Source of the DNA: an uncultured Sutterella sp.
GTDB lineage: Bacteria; Pseudomonadota; Gammaproteobacteria; Burkholderiales; Burkholderiaceae_F
DNA: 41,711 nucleotides
Assembly (NCBI GenBank): GCA_905201055.1
Contig: CAJKMT010000009.1
Span: 1-41,711 of the forward strand
Direction: 5' to 3'
Position numbers and translations under genes: made by a program. Position 1 is the stretch's first letter, and every line of letters starts with the position of its first letter. The notes beneath the pieces were generated by a model. The model was given only the letters and a program-made list of their open reading frames with translations, made no database searches and was not told where the DNA came from. Shown piece by piece: positions 33,116 to 41,683 of the stretch.

Positions 33116-34135
33116 ATGAAACGCATTTCTGCCCTTTCCCTCTCGGTTTTGACTGCCGCCGTTTTAGGCTTGTCTGCCTGCAGCGACAATACTGCAACCG
33201 AAACCAAGAAGACTGCCGCAGCAAGTGAACCGGCCAAGCAAGTCGTGATCTACACGAATGCTGACGAAGAAGCTCAACAAGCCATGAAAAACGCTCTCGA
33301 TAACAATGGCTTCAAGGGCGCTTATCTGATGCAATCCTTCGGTACGTCTGAATTGGGTGGAAAGATCGCCGCTGAAGGCAAAAACATCGAAGCTGACCTC
33401 GTGACGATCAGCACCTACTACTTGGACAGCTTCCAGAAGAAAAACAAGATGTTCAAGGATTTGGCCTTCAAGGTTGATACCGTCAATCCGACCCCGTCTT
33501 ACTACGCTCCGATTTTGGGTAACACCGGTGCCCTTTTCGTGAATACGGAAGTGTTGAAGTCCAGTAACCTTCCCGCTCCGAAGGCTATCGCTGATTTAGC
33601 TAAGCCCGAATACGCCGGTCACATTTCTGTGCCTGACATCATGGGTTCTTCCACCTCTTGGTTGATGACCCAAGCTGTGCTCTCTGCCGAAGGTGAAGAA
33701 CAAGGTGCCAAGACCATCGCCGCCATTGAAAAGAATGCCGGTGCTCACTTGGAAAAATCCGGTTCTGCTCCGTTGAAGAAGCTGCGCGCCGGTGAAGTGG
33801 CCGTTGGTTTCGGTCTTCGTCACCAAGCCGTTGCTGATAAAGCCAAGGGTCTGCCGATCGACTACATCGATCCGGTTGAAGGCAACTTCCAATTGCAGGA
33901 AGCCGTGGCTGTGGTCGACAAGGGCGACAAGACCAATCCCAATGCTCAGAAAATGGCTGAAACCATCATCGTTCACGGTCGTGCTGAATTGTTGAAGTAC
34001 TACCCGGTTGCTTTGTACAAGAACGAAACCGTTTCTGCTGAAAACAAGCCTGCCAATCCCAAGCTTTACAAGGAACCGTTGACGGTTGAATTGCTCCAAG
34101 CTCATCAAAAATTGGTCAAGGGCCAAAACAAGTAA
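33116..34135 (+). CDS. AEP-type ABC importer binding lipoprotein, PhnS-like
   Basis: A 339-aa lipoprotein. The N-terminus ends with lipobox LSAC (Cys22), so the protein is probably anchored on the membrane facing the periplasm. The mature part is a family-1/iron-type binding protein: VVIYTNADEEAQQAMKNALD, a GTSELGGKIAAEG loop, NTGALFVNTEVLK and GEVAVGFGLRHQAV. The match to binding proteins in phnW/phnX operons is inferred from the operon context. A strong ribosome-binding site (AAGGAG) and codon use rich in GAA, GGT, AAG suggest high expression. A terminator-like hairpin follows. Confidence 0.87.
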   Translation: MKRISALSLSVLTAAVLGLSACSDNTATETKKTAAASEPAKQVVIYTNADEEAQQAMKNALDNNGFKGAYLMQSFGTSELGGKIAAEGKNIEADLVTISTYYLDSFQKKNKMFKDLAFKVDTVNPTPSYYAPILGNTGALFVNTEVLKSSNLPAPKAIADLAKPEYAGHISVPDIMGSSTSWLMTQAVLSAEGEEQGAKTIAAIEKNAGAHLEKSGSAPLKKLRAGEVAVGFGLRHQAVADKAKGLPIDYIDPVEGNFQLQEAVAVVDKGDKTNPNAQKMAETIIVHGRAELLKYYPVALYKNETVSAENKPANPKLYKEPLTVELLQAHQKLVKGQNK

Positions 34136-34158
34136 TTTTTAACAATAACCTGTTTATT

Positions 34159-34192
34159 GCGGGGCGGACAATGTCCGTCCTGCTTAACTTTT
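34159..34192 (+). terminator. Hairpin between the binding-protein gene and phnW
   Basis: 11-bp stem (gcggggcggac / gtccgtcctgc, with two G-U pairs), 3-base loop, then TTAACTTTTT. It lies inside the operon and probably lets part of transcription through to phnW. Confidence 0.7.
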
Positions 34193-34208
34193 TAAATATA
34201 GAAAAATT

Positions 34209-35321
34209 ATGCAGGATCCCAATGCTTATAAATTGCTGACCCCTGGTCCCTTGACAACTTCGCTGACGGTTCGCACTGAAATGCTCGTCGACCGCTGCAC
34301 CTGGGACAAAGACTACAAAGATATGACGCAGGAAGTGCGCGCCGGCCTTCTGGAATTGGCCCACGCCCCTGCCGACCAATACACCACCGTCTTCATGCAA
34401 GGCAGCGGCACCTTTGGTGTGGAATCGGTTCTTTCTTCCATCCCCGGTGCAAACGATTGTGTTTTGGTACTTGTCAACGGCGCCTACACGGAACGTATGT
34501 GCCAGATTCTTTCTTACCATCACATTCATTTCAAACGCTTGGACTTCGCTTGGGACAGCATCCCTGATGCTGAAGAAGTCGGTAAATTCCTCAAGGTCAA
34601 TCCGGATGTGACGATGGTCGCTATGGTACACAGCGAAACCACCACGGGTATTTTGAACGACATTGAAGCAGTCGGTGCTGTCGTTAAGGCTGAAGGGAAA
34701 ACTTTCATTGTCGACGCTATGAGCTCCTTCGGCGGAGTAGATATCAACGTCCCCGAAATCGGTATCGACTTTTTGGTTTCCTCTGCCAACAAGTGCATCC
34801 AAGGCGTTCCGGGCTTCTCGTTTATCATCGCCCGTAAGGAAAAATTGCTTGCCAGCAAAGGCAATGCCCGTTCCTTGTCCCTGGATCTGTACGATCAATG
34901 GCGCGTGATGGAAAAGGACGGCGGCAAGTGGCGCTTTACCTCTCCCACCCACGTTGTCGCTGCCTTCCACCGTGCCATGCTTGAACTCAAAGAAGAAGGC
35001 GGAATTGCCGCCCGAAACGCCCGCTACGAACACTGCAATCGCATGCTTCGCGAAGGAATGAAGGCTTTGGGTTTTGAAGCTTACATTGATCCCGCTCACC
35101 AAGGTCCGATCATCACCACGTTCTTCTATCCGGAAAATGCCAACTTCACCTTTGCCGGCATGTATGACTATTTGAAGAGCCATGGCTATGTGATTTACCC
35201 GGGCAAACTCACCGAAAAAGATACCTTCCGTTTGGGCAATATCGGTGAAATTTATGAAGAAGATGTCACGAAGGTTTTAGCCATCTTTAAGAATTATCTC
35301 AATGAGGTGAATCATGCCTAA
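34209..35321 (+). CDS. phnW: 2-aminoethylphosphonate-pyruvate transaminase
   Basis: A 370-aa fold-type I PLP enzyme that moves the amino group of 2-aminoethylphosphonate to pyruvate, giving phosphonoacetaldehyde and alanine. LLTPGPLTTSLTVRTEML, QGSGTFGVESVLSS, VDAMSSFGGVDIN and the PLP Lys195 in SSANKCIQGVPGFS are all typical of PhnW (Lys194 in Salmonella). FYPENANFTF and LRLGNIGEI-like FRLGNIGEIYE complete it. Its stop overlaps the phnX start by eight bases, so they are coupled. Confidence 0.95.
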   Translation: MQDPNAYKLLTPGPLTTSLTVRTEMLVDRCTWDKDYKDMTQEVRAGLLELAHAPADQYTTVFMQGSGTFGVESVLSSIPGANDCVLVLVNGAYTERMCQILSYHHIHFKRLDFAWDSIPDAEEVGKFLKVNPDVTMVAMVHSETTTGILNDIEAVGAVVKAEGKTFIVDAMSSFGGVDINVPEIGIDFLVSSANKCIQGVPGFSFIIARKEKLLASKGNARSLSLDLYDQWRVMEKDGGKWRFTSPTHVVAAFHRAMLELKEEGGIAARNARYEHCNRMLREGMKALGFEAYIDPAHQGPIITTFFYPENANFTFAGMYDYLKSHGYVIYPGKLTEKDTFRLGNIGEIYEEDVTKVLAIFKNYLNEVNHA

Positions 35322-36108
35322 GATTGATGCAGTCATTTTTGACTGGGCCGGCACTACGGTTGATTTCGGCTCTACAAGCCCCGTCAGTGCTTTTATGGAA
35401 GCTTTCCGCCGCGCAGGCGTTGAAGTCACGGACGAAGAAACCCGTGCTCCCATGGGGCTGCTAAAGCGCGATCATATTCGCACAATGCTGCGCATGCCCC
35501 GCATTGAAAAAGCCTGGGAAGAACACTACGGCCGCACTCCCAACGCTGATGATGTGGAAGCCCTGTACGCTGACTTTGAACCGGCATTGATGGCAGTTTT
35601 GCCCAAGCACTGCGACATCAAGCCGTATGTGCTTGAAGCTGTTGCTGCCCTTCGTGAAAAAGGCATCAAAATCGGTTCTACAACCGGTTTTACCAACTCC
35701 ATGATGGAAGTGGTCGTTCCTGAAGCCGCCAAAGCCGGCTACAGCCCCGACACCTTTGTCACCGCTGATGACACTCACGGATTCGGTCGTCCCTGGCCTT
35801 ATATGGTCTTTGAAAATATGCGTCGACTGGGTCTTCAGGATGTCAGACGCATTGTTAAAGTGGGTGACACGGTCTCTGATATGCGTGAAGGGAAAAACGC
35901 CGGTCTGATCACGGTTGGTGTTACGGAAGGCAGCTCCGTGATCGGGTTGGACAAAGCCGCTTGGGATAAGCTCTCCGATATGGATCGCTTCTCCCTTCGC
36001 AAGAAGGCTCGTGAAACGTTCTTCGCAAACGGTGCTGACTTTGTCATCGACACCATGCAGGAACTGCCGAAATTGATTGAGACTCTTGAAAACGACAAAC
36101 AAGGCTAA
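35314..36108 (+). CDS. phnX: Phosphonoacetaldehyde hydrolase (phosphonatase)
   Basis: A 264-aa HAD enzyme that splits the C-P bond of phosphonoacetaldehyde to acetaldehyde and phosphate. Nucleophile Asp10 in FDWAGTTVDFGS and the Schiff-base Lys51 in MGLLKRDHIR are two positions earlier than Asp12 and Lys53 in B. cereus, as expected for a shorter N-terminus. GSTTGFTNSMM and VKVGDTVSDMREGKNAG are the later HAD motifs. GAGGTG precedes ATG 35314. Last gene of the AEP operon; convergent with the EFR1 gene. Confidence 0.95.
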   Translation: MPKIDAVIFDWAGTTVDFGSTSPVSAFMEAFRRAGVEVTDEETRAPMGLLKRDHIRTMLRMPRIEKAWEEHYGRTPNADDVEALYADFEPALMAVLPKHCDIKPYVLEAVAALREKGIKIGSTTGFTNSMMEVVVPEAAKAGYSPDTFVTADDTHGFGRPWPYMVFENMRRLGLQDVRRIVKVGDTVSDMREGKNAGLITVGVTEGSSVIGLDKAAWDKLSDMDRFSLRKKARETFFANGADFVIDTMQELPKLIETLENDKQG

Positions 36109-36123
36109 CGTTTTCGAAAGTCT

Positions 36124-36879
36124 TTAAAAGAAAAACTCGTTCTCACGCCTCAATTTGGCCACGGGAGCGAGTTTTTTCTCAATGGCCTCCTGAGCCGGCG
36201 GCGGCAGGCTTCTTGCCCTTTGCGGACAAAGAGCAACACAACGCATGCACAAAATGCACTTAGTCAGATCTGTTATCTTAGGATCAGTTGCCGAAATCGC
36301 CTTTGTCGGACACTGCTGAATGCACATTCCGCAATGTACACAGCTATTGCTGACAACCGGAGTAAAGGGCATTTTGCTCCAGTCTCGGTACGGACGAGTC
36401 CCCGGTACTTTGACAGGCACCGGATGGACATCATCGAATTTTTTCATAGCAAATCGCGCAAAGACAGAGAGATTTTGATAGTCCGTATCAGTGGGACGAT
36501 TGGCTGCCACTGTCGGTAACATTGAATGTTGGGCAACAATAGCGGCACTTGCAACAGGAACAGCCCCACGCGCCGATACCGTATCATTCAATTCCAGCAG
36601 AGCATCTTCGTAGGCACGATTACCGTAAGTTACCAAGGTGATCGCACGAGTTGCATCAAACGAGATTTTCTGAAGTCTATCCACGACAAGTCCGGGAATT
36701 CTGCCTCCGTAAACGGGGCAGGCAATGATGACGCGTTCATCCCGTGAGAAAGCAAGTTCTTTAAGAAAAGGATCTGACAGATCGACTGTGCGACCAATTC
36801 CGCCTATTTGCTCGGCGATATGACGAACAACCTTTAAAGTATGACCGGCCGCACTGAAATATATGATCGAAAATTGCAT
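36124..36879 (-). CDS. EFR1-family flavodoxin/ferredoxin protein
   Basis: A 251-aa redox protein with two domains. Residues 1-150 are flavodoxin-like: IIYFSAAGHTLKVVRHIA (phosphate loop), then VIIACPVYGGRIPG and LVTYGNRAYEDALLEL. Residues 175-225 hold two 4Fe-4S clusters: CVHCGMCIQQCPTKAIS from Cys180 and CILCMRCVALCPQRARS from Cys208. This is the EFR1 (flavodoxin domain fused to ferredoxin) layout; these transfer electrons, and their partners are unknown. No signal peptide. The phnX-side terminator stem overlaps the last codons. Confidence 0.87.
   Translation of the reverse strand: MQFSIIYFSAAGHTLKVVRHIAEQIGGIGRTVDLSDPFLKELAFSRDERVIIACPVYGGRIPGLVVDRLQKISFDATRAITLVTYGNRAYEDALLELNDTVSARGAVPVASAAIVAQHSMLPTVAANRPTDTDYQNLSVFARFAMKKFDDVHPVPVKVPGTRPYRDWSKMPFTPVVSNSCVHCGMCIQQCPTKAISATDPKITDLTKCILCMRCVALCPQRARSLPPPAQEAIEKKLAPVAKLRRENEFFF
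36131..36186. terminator. Terminator within the 3' end of the EFR1 gene
   Basis: Stem aaaaactcg/cgagttttt (9 bp) with a 38-base loop, T-runs on both strands. It lies in the coding end of the convergent EFR1 gene and could stop transcription from phnX and from EFR1. Confidence 0.45.
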
Positions 36880-36966
36880 GGGGCACCTCGTTTTCTTTCC
36901 ATCATAACGCTAAAACCGCAACAGAGCGTGATCGCGGTCAGCAACGGTATCAAACCTCAAGGCACT

Positions 36967-36990
36967 CGGCACCTCTGAAGACAGGTGCCG
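36967..36990 (-). terminator. Hairpin after the YidE-family transporter gene
   Basis: Perfect 8-bp stem (cggcacct / aggtgccg) with an 8-base loop, 17 bases downstream of the transporter stop. No T-run, so a weak terminator at best. Confidence 0.4.
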
Positions 36991-37006
36991 TAAGTCGCTG
37001 CAGTGA

Positions 37007-38683
37007 TCAGAGATAAGCCCACATAAACAAGAGAATGACTTGACCGGTTATCACACGCAAAAACATCGCCAGCGGATAGACCGTTGAATAGGCCACCGCC
37101 GTGGCGCTTTTTTCTGAAAGCGAGGCTGCGTAAGCCAGAATCGGCGAATTCGTGCAGGCACCGATCAGCAAACCCAAGATGGAGTGATAGTTGAGTTTGC
37201 AGAATACTCTCGAAACAATACCTGTTAAAACCTGAGGAATCAGAGTTATGCAAAAACCGATTCCTGCGTACAAAAGACCGCTGCCGGAAACCAATGTATC
37301 TACAAAAGTTCCGCCTGCCGTCAGCCCGACGCTGGCCAGGAAAAGAGAAATCCCGATTTCTCGAACAGCCAGATTAGCGGCATTTGTTGTATACGTTGCC
37401 AAATGAAGCGAGGCGCCGAATCGCCCAAGCAAAATGGAGATAATCAAAGGACCGCCAGCTAACCCCAATTTAATCGGAGTCGGCATCCCCGGAATCATCA
37501 ACGGAATGGAACCCACGAACACACCGAGCGTAATGCCCAGGAAAATAGCGGCCAGATTGGGCTGCTCCAAGACTTTCGGGTGATTTCCGACAATACCGGC
37601 CAGGCGTTTAATGGAATCAATCGGACCGACGCACTGCAGAATATCGCCGACTTGCAAATGCATCTTCGCATAAGGGAACAATTCCATACCGGCGCGCCAG
37701 ACACGAGTGATATGAACACCCTCTTGATTGGCAAATTCCAAATCCGCCACTGTACGCCCATTCATTTCGTCACGAGTGACAATCACTCTCTGGCGATCAA
37801 TGGGAGAAGTTTTTGTTGCCAAATCGATGCGTTTATCCTCCTGACCGAAGGCCGCGATGATATCCATCTTTTGATCCGGCGTGGCGACAATACGAATCGT
37901 GTCACCATGATGCAAAACCGTATCGGCAAAGGGGCTGCTGATTTGACCTCTGTGCAAAAGTCGTGAACAAACAAATGGTCTCGGAATACGACGACGGCAT
38001 TCACGAATGGTTAAACCGTCGAGCATATGATTGGTGATATAGACGTGGAAAACAACCGGTGCCTGGTTGATTTCTCTCTCTTCATCTTCCCATTGCTGAT
38101 CTTCCTGCTGCAAATCCACTTTAAAGAGAACCCGCAGGAAAATTGCCACCGCAATAATAGTCACCAGCCCCAAGGGATAGGCACAGGCGTATCCGACGGC
38201 GATATCTTCACCCGTATACCCCATGTCTGCCAATGCTTCTTTAGTAGCGCCAAGACCCGGCGTACAAGTGATGGAGCCGTAATGAACACCCAGAATTTGC
38301 GCCAATGAAATATCATTCTGGAAGATGAAAAATAGAATAACGGTTATGGCGATACCCGTGAAAACCGTAAAAAGCATCAGCGCATTAAGAACCAAGCCGA
38401 CGCTTTTAAACGATGAGAAAAAAGACGGGCCGACCTGCAGCCCGACAAAGAAAATAAAGATGATAAGCCCGAAGTCACGGGTAAAAGCTAAAACATCCAA
38501 GTCAACTTTTACCCCAAAGTGCGCAAAAAAGAGACCGACAAACAGGACCCCGATCACGCCCAACGAAATACCTTTGACTTTAACTCGCCCGACGGCCAAA
38601 CCGATCGTGATGATCGCCGCATAAACCAATGCGGTGTGAGCAATAGAATTCGTATCCGTCAAAAGAGAATGAAGCCATTCCAT
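37007..38683 (-). CDS. YidE/AspT-family transporter with RCK domains
   Basis: A 558-aa membrane protein. N-terminal half: five helices with the first AspT-type repeat (GLIIFIFFVGLQVGPSFFSSF, then GVHYGSITCTPGLGA). The middle (about 200-370) is hydrophilic and holds two TrkA-C-like units, TIRECRRRIPRPFVCSRLLHRG and GRTVADLEFANQEGVHITRVWRAG with VGDILQCVGP. The C-terminal half has the second repeat: LGLAGGPLIISILLGRFG, LFLASVGLTAGGTFVDTLV and SPILAYAASLSEKSATAVAYSTVYPLAMFLR. This is the E. coli YidE/YbjL layout. The substrate is unknown; AspT exchanges aspartate and alanine. It seems to be transcribed alone. Confidence 0.88.
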   Translation of the reverse strand: MEWLHSLLTDTNSIAHTALVYAAIITIGLAVGRVKVKGISLGVIGVLFVGLFFAHFGVKVDLDVLAFTRDFGLIIFIFFVGLQVGPSFFSSFKSVGLVLNALMLFTVFTGIAITVILFFIFQNDISLAQILGVHYGSITCTPGLGATKEALADMGYTGEDIAVGYACAYPLGLVTIIAVAIFLRVLFKVDLQQEDQQWEDEEREINQAPVVFHVYITNHMLDGLTIRECRRRIPRPFVCSRLLHRGQISSPFADTVLHHGDTIRIVATPDQKMDIIAAFGQEDKRIDLATKTSPIDRQRVIVTRDEMNGRTVADLEFANQEGVHITRVWRAGMELFPYAKMHLQVGDILQCVGPIDSIKRLAGIVGNHPKVLEQPNLAAIFLGITLGVFVGSIPLMIPGMPTPIKLGLAGGPLIISILLGRFGASLHLATYTTNAANLAVREIGISLFLASVGLTAGGTFVDTLVSGSGLLYAGIGFCITLIPQVLTGIVSRVFCKLNYHSILGLLIGACTNSPILAYAASLSEKSATAVAYSTVYPLAMFLRVITGQVILLFMWAYL

Positions 38684-38839
38684 ATCACCAACTACCTTTG
38701 TCCGAAAGACGGGCTGTTAGTTGAAAAGAATTAGGGAAATTTCAGTACAGGCGTAAGTGTATTCGAGGTGAAAGAAATTCTCGATCCATGAAATCCCTGA
38801 ATCAAATTGACGAATTTCAAATGAGCGGTCGCCTCTCGT

Positions 38840-39287
38840 TTATTTTTTCATAAACAGGATTGGGAAAGGTCCGCCTTGTTCGTCGGTTTCCGAACGTGCA
38901 TAGACACTGAATCCCATGTGTTCATAAAATCCTTTGGCCTGAGGATTTTGCTCATTGACAACCACTTCATTGATTTGCCAGCGCGCATCAGCTTGTAAAA
39001 GCAACTGCTTGCCGATCCCTTTTCCGCGGCAGTCTGAAGAGATAAAAAGCATTTCTATCTTGTGTTCGCTCAGACCGATAAAACCCAAGGGAGCCTCGTT
39101 TTCACCAAAAGCGACCATTAATCGAGGAACTTCTTTTAAAGCCATCGGCACATATTGTTTAATATTCTCAATGTCTGAAGGCTGCAAAAAACAAGTGAGT
39201 TGCTCTAACAGATCCCTCCCATACTTCAACCAATTCCCTCACCAACTTTTCGGATCTTTCCTGAGGCTGCAGTTCACGGCATTGCAT
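38840..39287 (-). pseudogene. GNAT acetyltransferase, frameshifted
   Basis: Two parts in different frames. The upstream part, ATG 39287, reads MQCRELQPQERSEKL and continues to VEGSVRATHLF-like VWEGSVRATHLF, then fails. The downstream part (ATG-less in effect; the longest frame starts at 39229) reads LQPSDIENIKQYVPMAL, FISSDCRGKGIGKQLL (acetyl-CoA loop) and NPQAKGFYEHMGFSVYARSETD. Removing one T from the run of six T on the minus strand (39186-39191) joins them into a full GNAT of about 148 aa. A ribosome-binding site AAGGA lies upstream of ATG 39287. A homopolymer slip or a sequencing error are both possible. Confidence 0.75.
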
Positions 39288-39531
39288 AATGGATTTCCTT
39301 AGAAATTCGGATTATTGAAAAAATATCAAAAAAAATCCGCACAGTCTTAAAACCATACGGATCATTGATGGTGCCCGTTGACACCCTTGTGCCGCCCGGA
39401 AAATTTTAAGAATTTTTAGGGGAAAACGATAGCTCAATGGGTGGCGAAAACGAGACGGAGCGAGTGGATTTGTTAGGGTCGAATGTCTGACTAGAACAAC
39501 CGCCCTCGAAGATGGAGATCGCCTTCGTAGA

Positions 39532-39867
39532 TTATCGAATTGCGACGTTGGCGTCCTTCGCACGATCCACGTAACCCTGCACCCTAGACGGTGAGCGAGA
39601 GTGAAGTGTCGCCTGCGTCTTGCAGCCGCTGGCGAAACCGTCCAGCTTAATCGAGCCGCTAGGGTTCAAATCCACGTCTATCGTCAGCGCTGAGCAACCA
39701 TTGAACGTATCAGTGAAATCGGTGACATGAGGATTATTGACGAATAGGTCTTTTGGGACACTACGGAGGCTTTTACAGCCACGAAACAGGCTGCTCAATG
39801 ATTTTGTATTCACAAGGTGAGGGAGCGGCGCCTGAACCTCCTTGACGTAGTCCCGTCGGAAATCCAA
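39532..39867 (-). pseudogene. C-terminal remnant of a BspA-like leucine-rich-repeat protein
   Basis: A 111-aa open frame starting only at a TTG. LSSLFRGCKSLRSVPKDLF, NNPHVTDFTDTFNGCSALT and a closing VDLNPSGSIKL with a natural stop look like the tail of BspA-type repeat proteins (units of about 23 residues with xFxGCxxLxxIPxxLF). Such proteins appear on cell surfaces and in phage tails. Only one and a half repeats remain and there is no good start, signal peptide or ribosome-binding site. It is probably debris from a larger gene in a decayed element. Confidence 0.5.
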
Positions 39868-39919
39868 TGACCTAGCGCTTCATAGAACCCCTTGGCACCA
39901 CGGCGATTGCGTATTCAGA

Positions 39920-40375
39920 CTATGGATTCTTCCTCATTTCCTTTTGTTGGCTTTGGACGAAGTTTTTCAAATTATTTGTAGTGTAGGTAACGTTACTCGG
40001 GTAATAAAAGACATCACAAACGCTTTGTATTGTTGCCTCACCGATAGTATTGGGAACCGCTCTTTTCCATTCCGAAACTCTATCGGAAGCATAAACAAGT
40101 TTCCCTTTGAGATAGAACAGTCTTTGCCTTTCGCGCATGGTTTTTCGTTCACAGTTAACCTCGGTATCTGTTAACTCCGAATCGTAAGGCAAACTTCGAT
40201 CTACGTTGACTGTTAAATTCCAGAAAGAAGCTATATCTCCCGTTTCCACAATAGAGCTTTTATCAACGAACATTCTGAACTTTTGATCCGCCGAGTCCAC
40301 ATAATGCACCCAGTCAGCAGCCCAACACGGAAGTGCTATCAATAGCAGTAAAGCCAAAGTATATTTTCGGAACAT
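39920..40375 (-). CDS. Surface-adhesin-E family secreted protein
   Basis: A 151-aa exported protein. Residues 1-19 form a signal peptide (FRKYTLALLLLIALPCWA) cut before ADWVHYVD. The mature part follows the surface-adhesin E pattern: W..Y at the start, FMFVDKSSI-like FRMFVDKSSIVETGDIASFWNLTVN, a Cys in TEVNCERKTMR, YASDRVSEWKRAVPNTIGEATIQSVC with the closing Cys; the two Cys may form a disulfide. Start ATG 40375 with AGGTG just upstream; a longer in-frame TTG start is disfavoured. The family name comes from one Haemophilus adhesin, so an adhesion role here is uncertain. Next to the integrase, in the same direction. Confidence 0.7.
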   Translation of the reverse strand: MFRKYTLALLLLIALPCWAADWVHYVDSADQKFRMFVDKSSIVETGDIASFWNLTVNVDRSLPYDSELTDTEVNCERKTMRERQRLFYLKGKLVYASDRVSEWKRAVPNTIGEATIQSVCDVFYYPSNVTYTTNNLKNFVQSQQKEMRKNP

Positions 40376-40417
40376 ACAACACCTGACGCCCAAAACATAA
40401 CCTTGATTTGTAGATTA

Positions 40418-41545
40418 TCAAATCGTATTTTTAGTGTAAAGGGAAAAACAGTATCTTCCCCATTCAAGCATGATTTCATATCGAGCCTTCACTAATAACG
40501 ATCGATCATAAGCACCATTGAGGGGCTTAACTTTATGCAACAAACATAACTCGACCTCTTCCTGATCAAACTTCTTTCGATTTGCCTCTGACGAAAAGTA
40601 AGTTCGGAAACTAGATCTGGCTGTTCCATGTTGAGTTATAGTCATTGGAGCCCCTTTATCATCCTGCATATTTGGATCTGTCCATGGACTTAATCCTTTT
40701 AAAACACGTTGTTCATTCATGTAGTGGATCATTCGTGAAGGTGCAGAATCACTCAGACTCGTTCCCCTCAAACTTGGGAATATTATTCTCTCATGCTGGC
40801 GAGTCTCCCTCATCATTTCGAGAATATGAATTGCTTGCGGGCTCAATAAGATTGTTCGTAGACCCTTACCCTTATTTTTGTCATGCTCAATCGGTATCTC
40901 CCAACTGGGAATCGGAGTGTTTAAGTTAAACTCTGCCCATTCTGCCAACCTTACTGCCTTAAATCTCGTCGCTGTCAGAATACTAAATGCCACAGCCAGA
41001 GCACCCGCCGATCTGTTTTCAATGAGCGAAACCATAAATTCTGGGATTCGCTCATAAGGAAGAGCAGCTCGATTTTCTCCATCTGTCCTTTGGATAGTCA
41101 AGGGTTGTAAAAGCACTCCAAGAATGCCGTTTTTATCAACTGGATTTTCCCCTTGGTAATAACCATGAACGATTGAATAGGCAAAAATTCTTCGTAGCAA
41201 GTAGTACAACTTGTCTCCGCTTGCCTTATGGTCCCATATAGGAGTTAATACTTCGGCGATATCTTGAACCGTTATTTCATGGGTCGCCTTTTTCTCCAAG
41301 CGTGGGAATGCGTATTTCCTTAGACGCAGATATGCTGAATGTTCCCCGTTTTCATTATTTTTCCAGACACCGATTTCTCGCTGATATTCCAACCATTCCA
41401 TGGCGACGCTACGAAAGGACTTTTTGAGACATTCAATTTGCTTATCAAGCGCCTGAACTTTCGTTAAGGATTGAACTTCTCTTTCCTTTTTCTCAATCCG
41501 CGGATCAATCCCACTATCAATTTTTAATCGATACTGAACAGCCAT
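40418..41545 (-). CDS. Tyrosine recombinase (P4-type integrase), catalytic part
   Basis: A 375-aa reading frame covering the central and catalytic domains. The core-binding region begins near residue 45 (SVAMEWLEYQREIG). Catalytic residues are Arg in TATRFKAVRLAEWAEF, His and Arg in QHGTARSSFRTYF (with one more residue between them than the usual HGxR), His in CLLHKVKPLNG and Tyr in GAYDRSLLVKARY. A P4-type integrase should also have an N-terminal arm-binding domain of about 85 aa; here that lies upstream, separated by an in-frame TGA (41549-41551). Start ATG 41545 has no convincing ribosome-binding site. Confidence 0.82.
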   Translation of the reverse strand: MAVQYRLKIDSGIDPRIEKKEREVQSLTKVQALDKQIECLKKSFRSVAMEWLEYQREIGVWKNNENGEHSAYLRLRKYAFPRLEKKATHEITVQDIAEVLTPIWDHKASGDKLYYLLRRIFAYSIVHGYYQGENPVDKNGILGVLLQPLTIQRTDGENRAALPYERIPEFMVSLIENRSAGALAVAFSILTATRFKAVRLAEWAEFNLNTPIPSWEIPIEHDKNKGKGLRTILLSPQAIHILEMMRETRQHERIIFPSLRGTSLSDSAPSRMIHYMNEQRVLKGLSPWTDPNMQDDKGAPMTITQHGTARSSFRTYFSSEANRKKFDQEEVELCLLHKVKPLNGAYDRSLLVKARYEIMLEWGRYCFSLYTKNTI

Positions 41546-41548
41546 TTT

Positions 41549-41683
41549 TCACGCTTCTAACAGCGTGAGGTTTCTTGGCAAATAGCAGTCACGACGAACA
41601 CCTTTTGAACACCAACGCATTAAGAACCGGAGTTTGCCGTAACGCTTACGAACATACAACCTAAACTTTTCAGAAACTAGCTC
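41549..41683 (-). pseudogene. N-terminal arm-binding remnant of the integrase
   Basis: Forty-four codons in the same frame as the integrase, lying directly before TGA 41549-41551 and after TAA 41684-41686. The translation (LYVRKRYGKLRFLMRW, then LPRNLTLLEA) fits the arm-DNA-binding domain of P4-type integrases, and the sequence resumes past the stop as KMAVQYRLKIDSGIDPR, where intact members read on in one chain. CGA to TGA would explain it. The true start would lie further upstream or outside the window. Confidence 0.55.

Noticed and set aside
39312..39563. 83-codon minus-strand open frame with an Arg-rich product
   Set aside because: No family pattern, no ribosome-binding site, odd composition, and its end overlaps the repeat-protein remnant. 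It looks like chance.
39855..39915. Short minus-strand stretch reading GAKGFYEALGH, like a GNAT C-terminus
   Set aside because: Only about a dozen residues match, with stops close by on either side. Too short to call a remnant.
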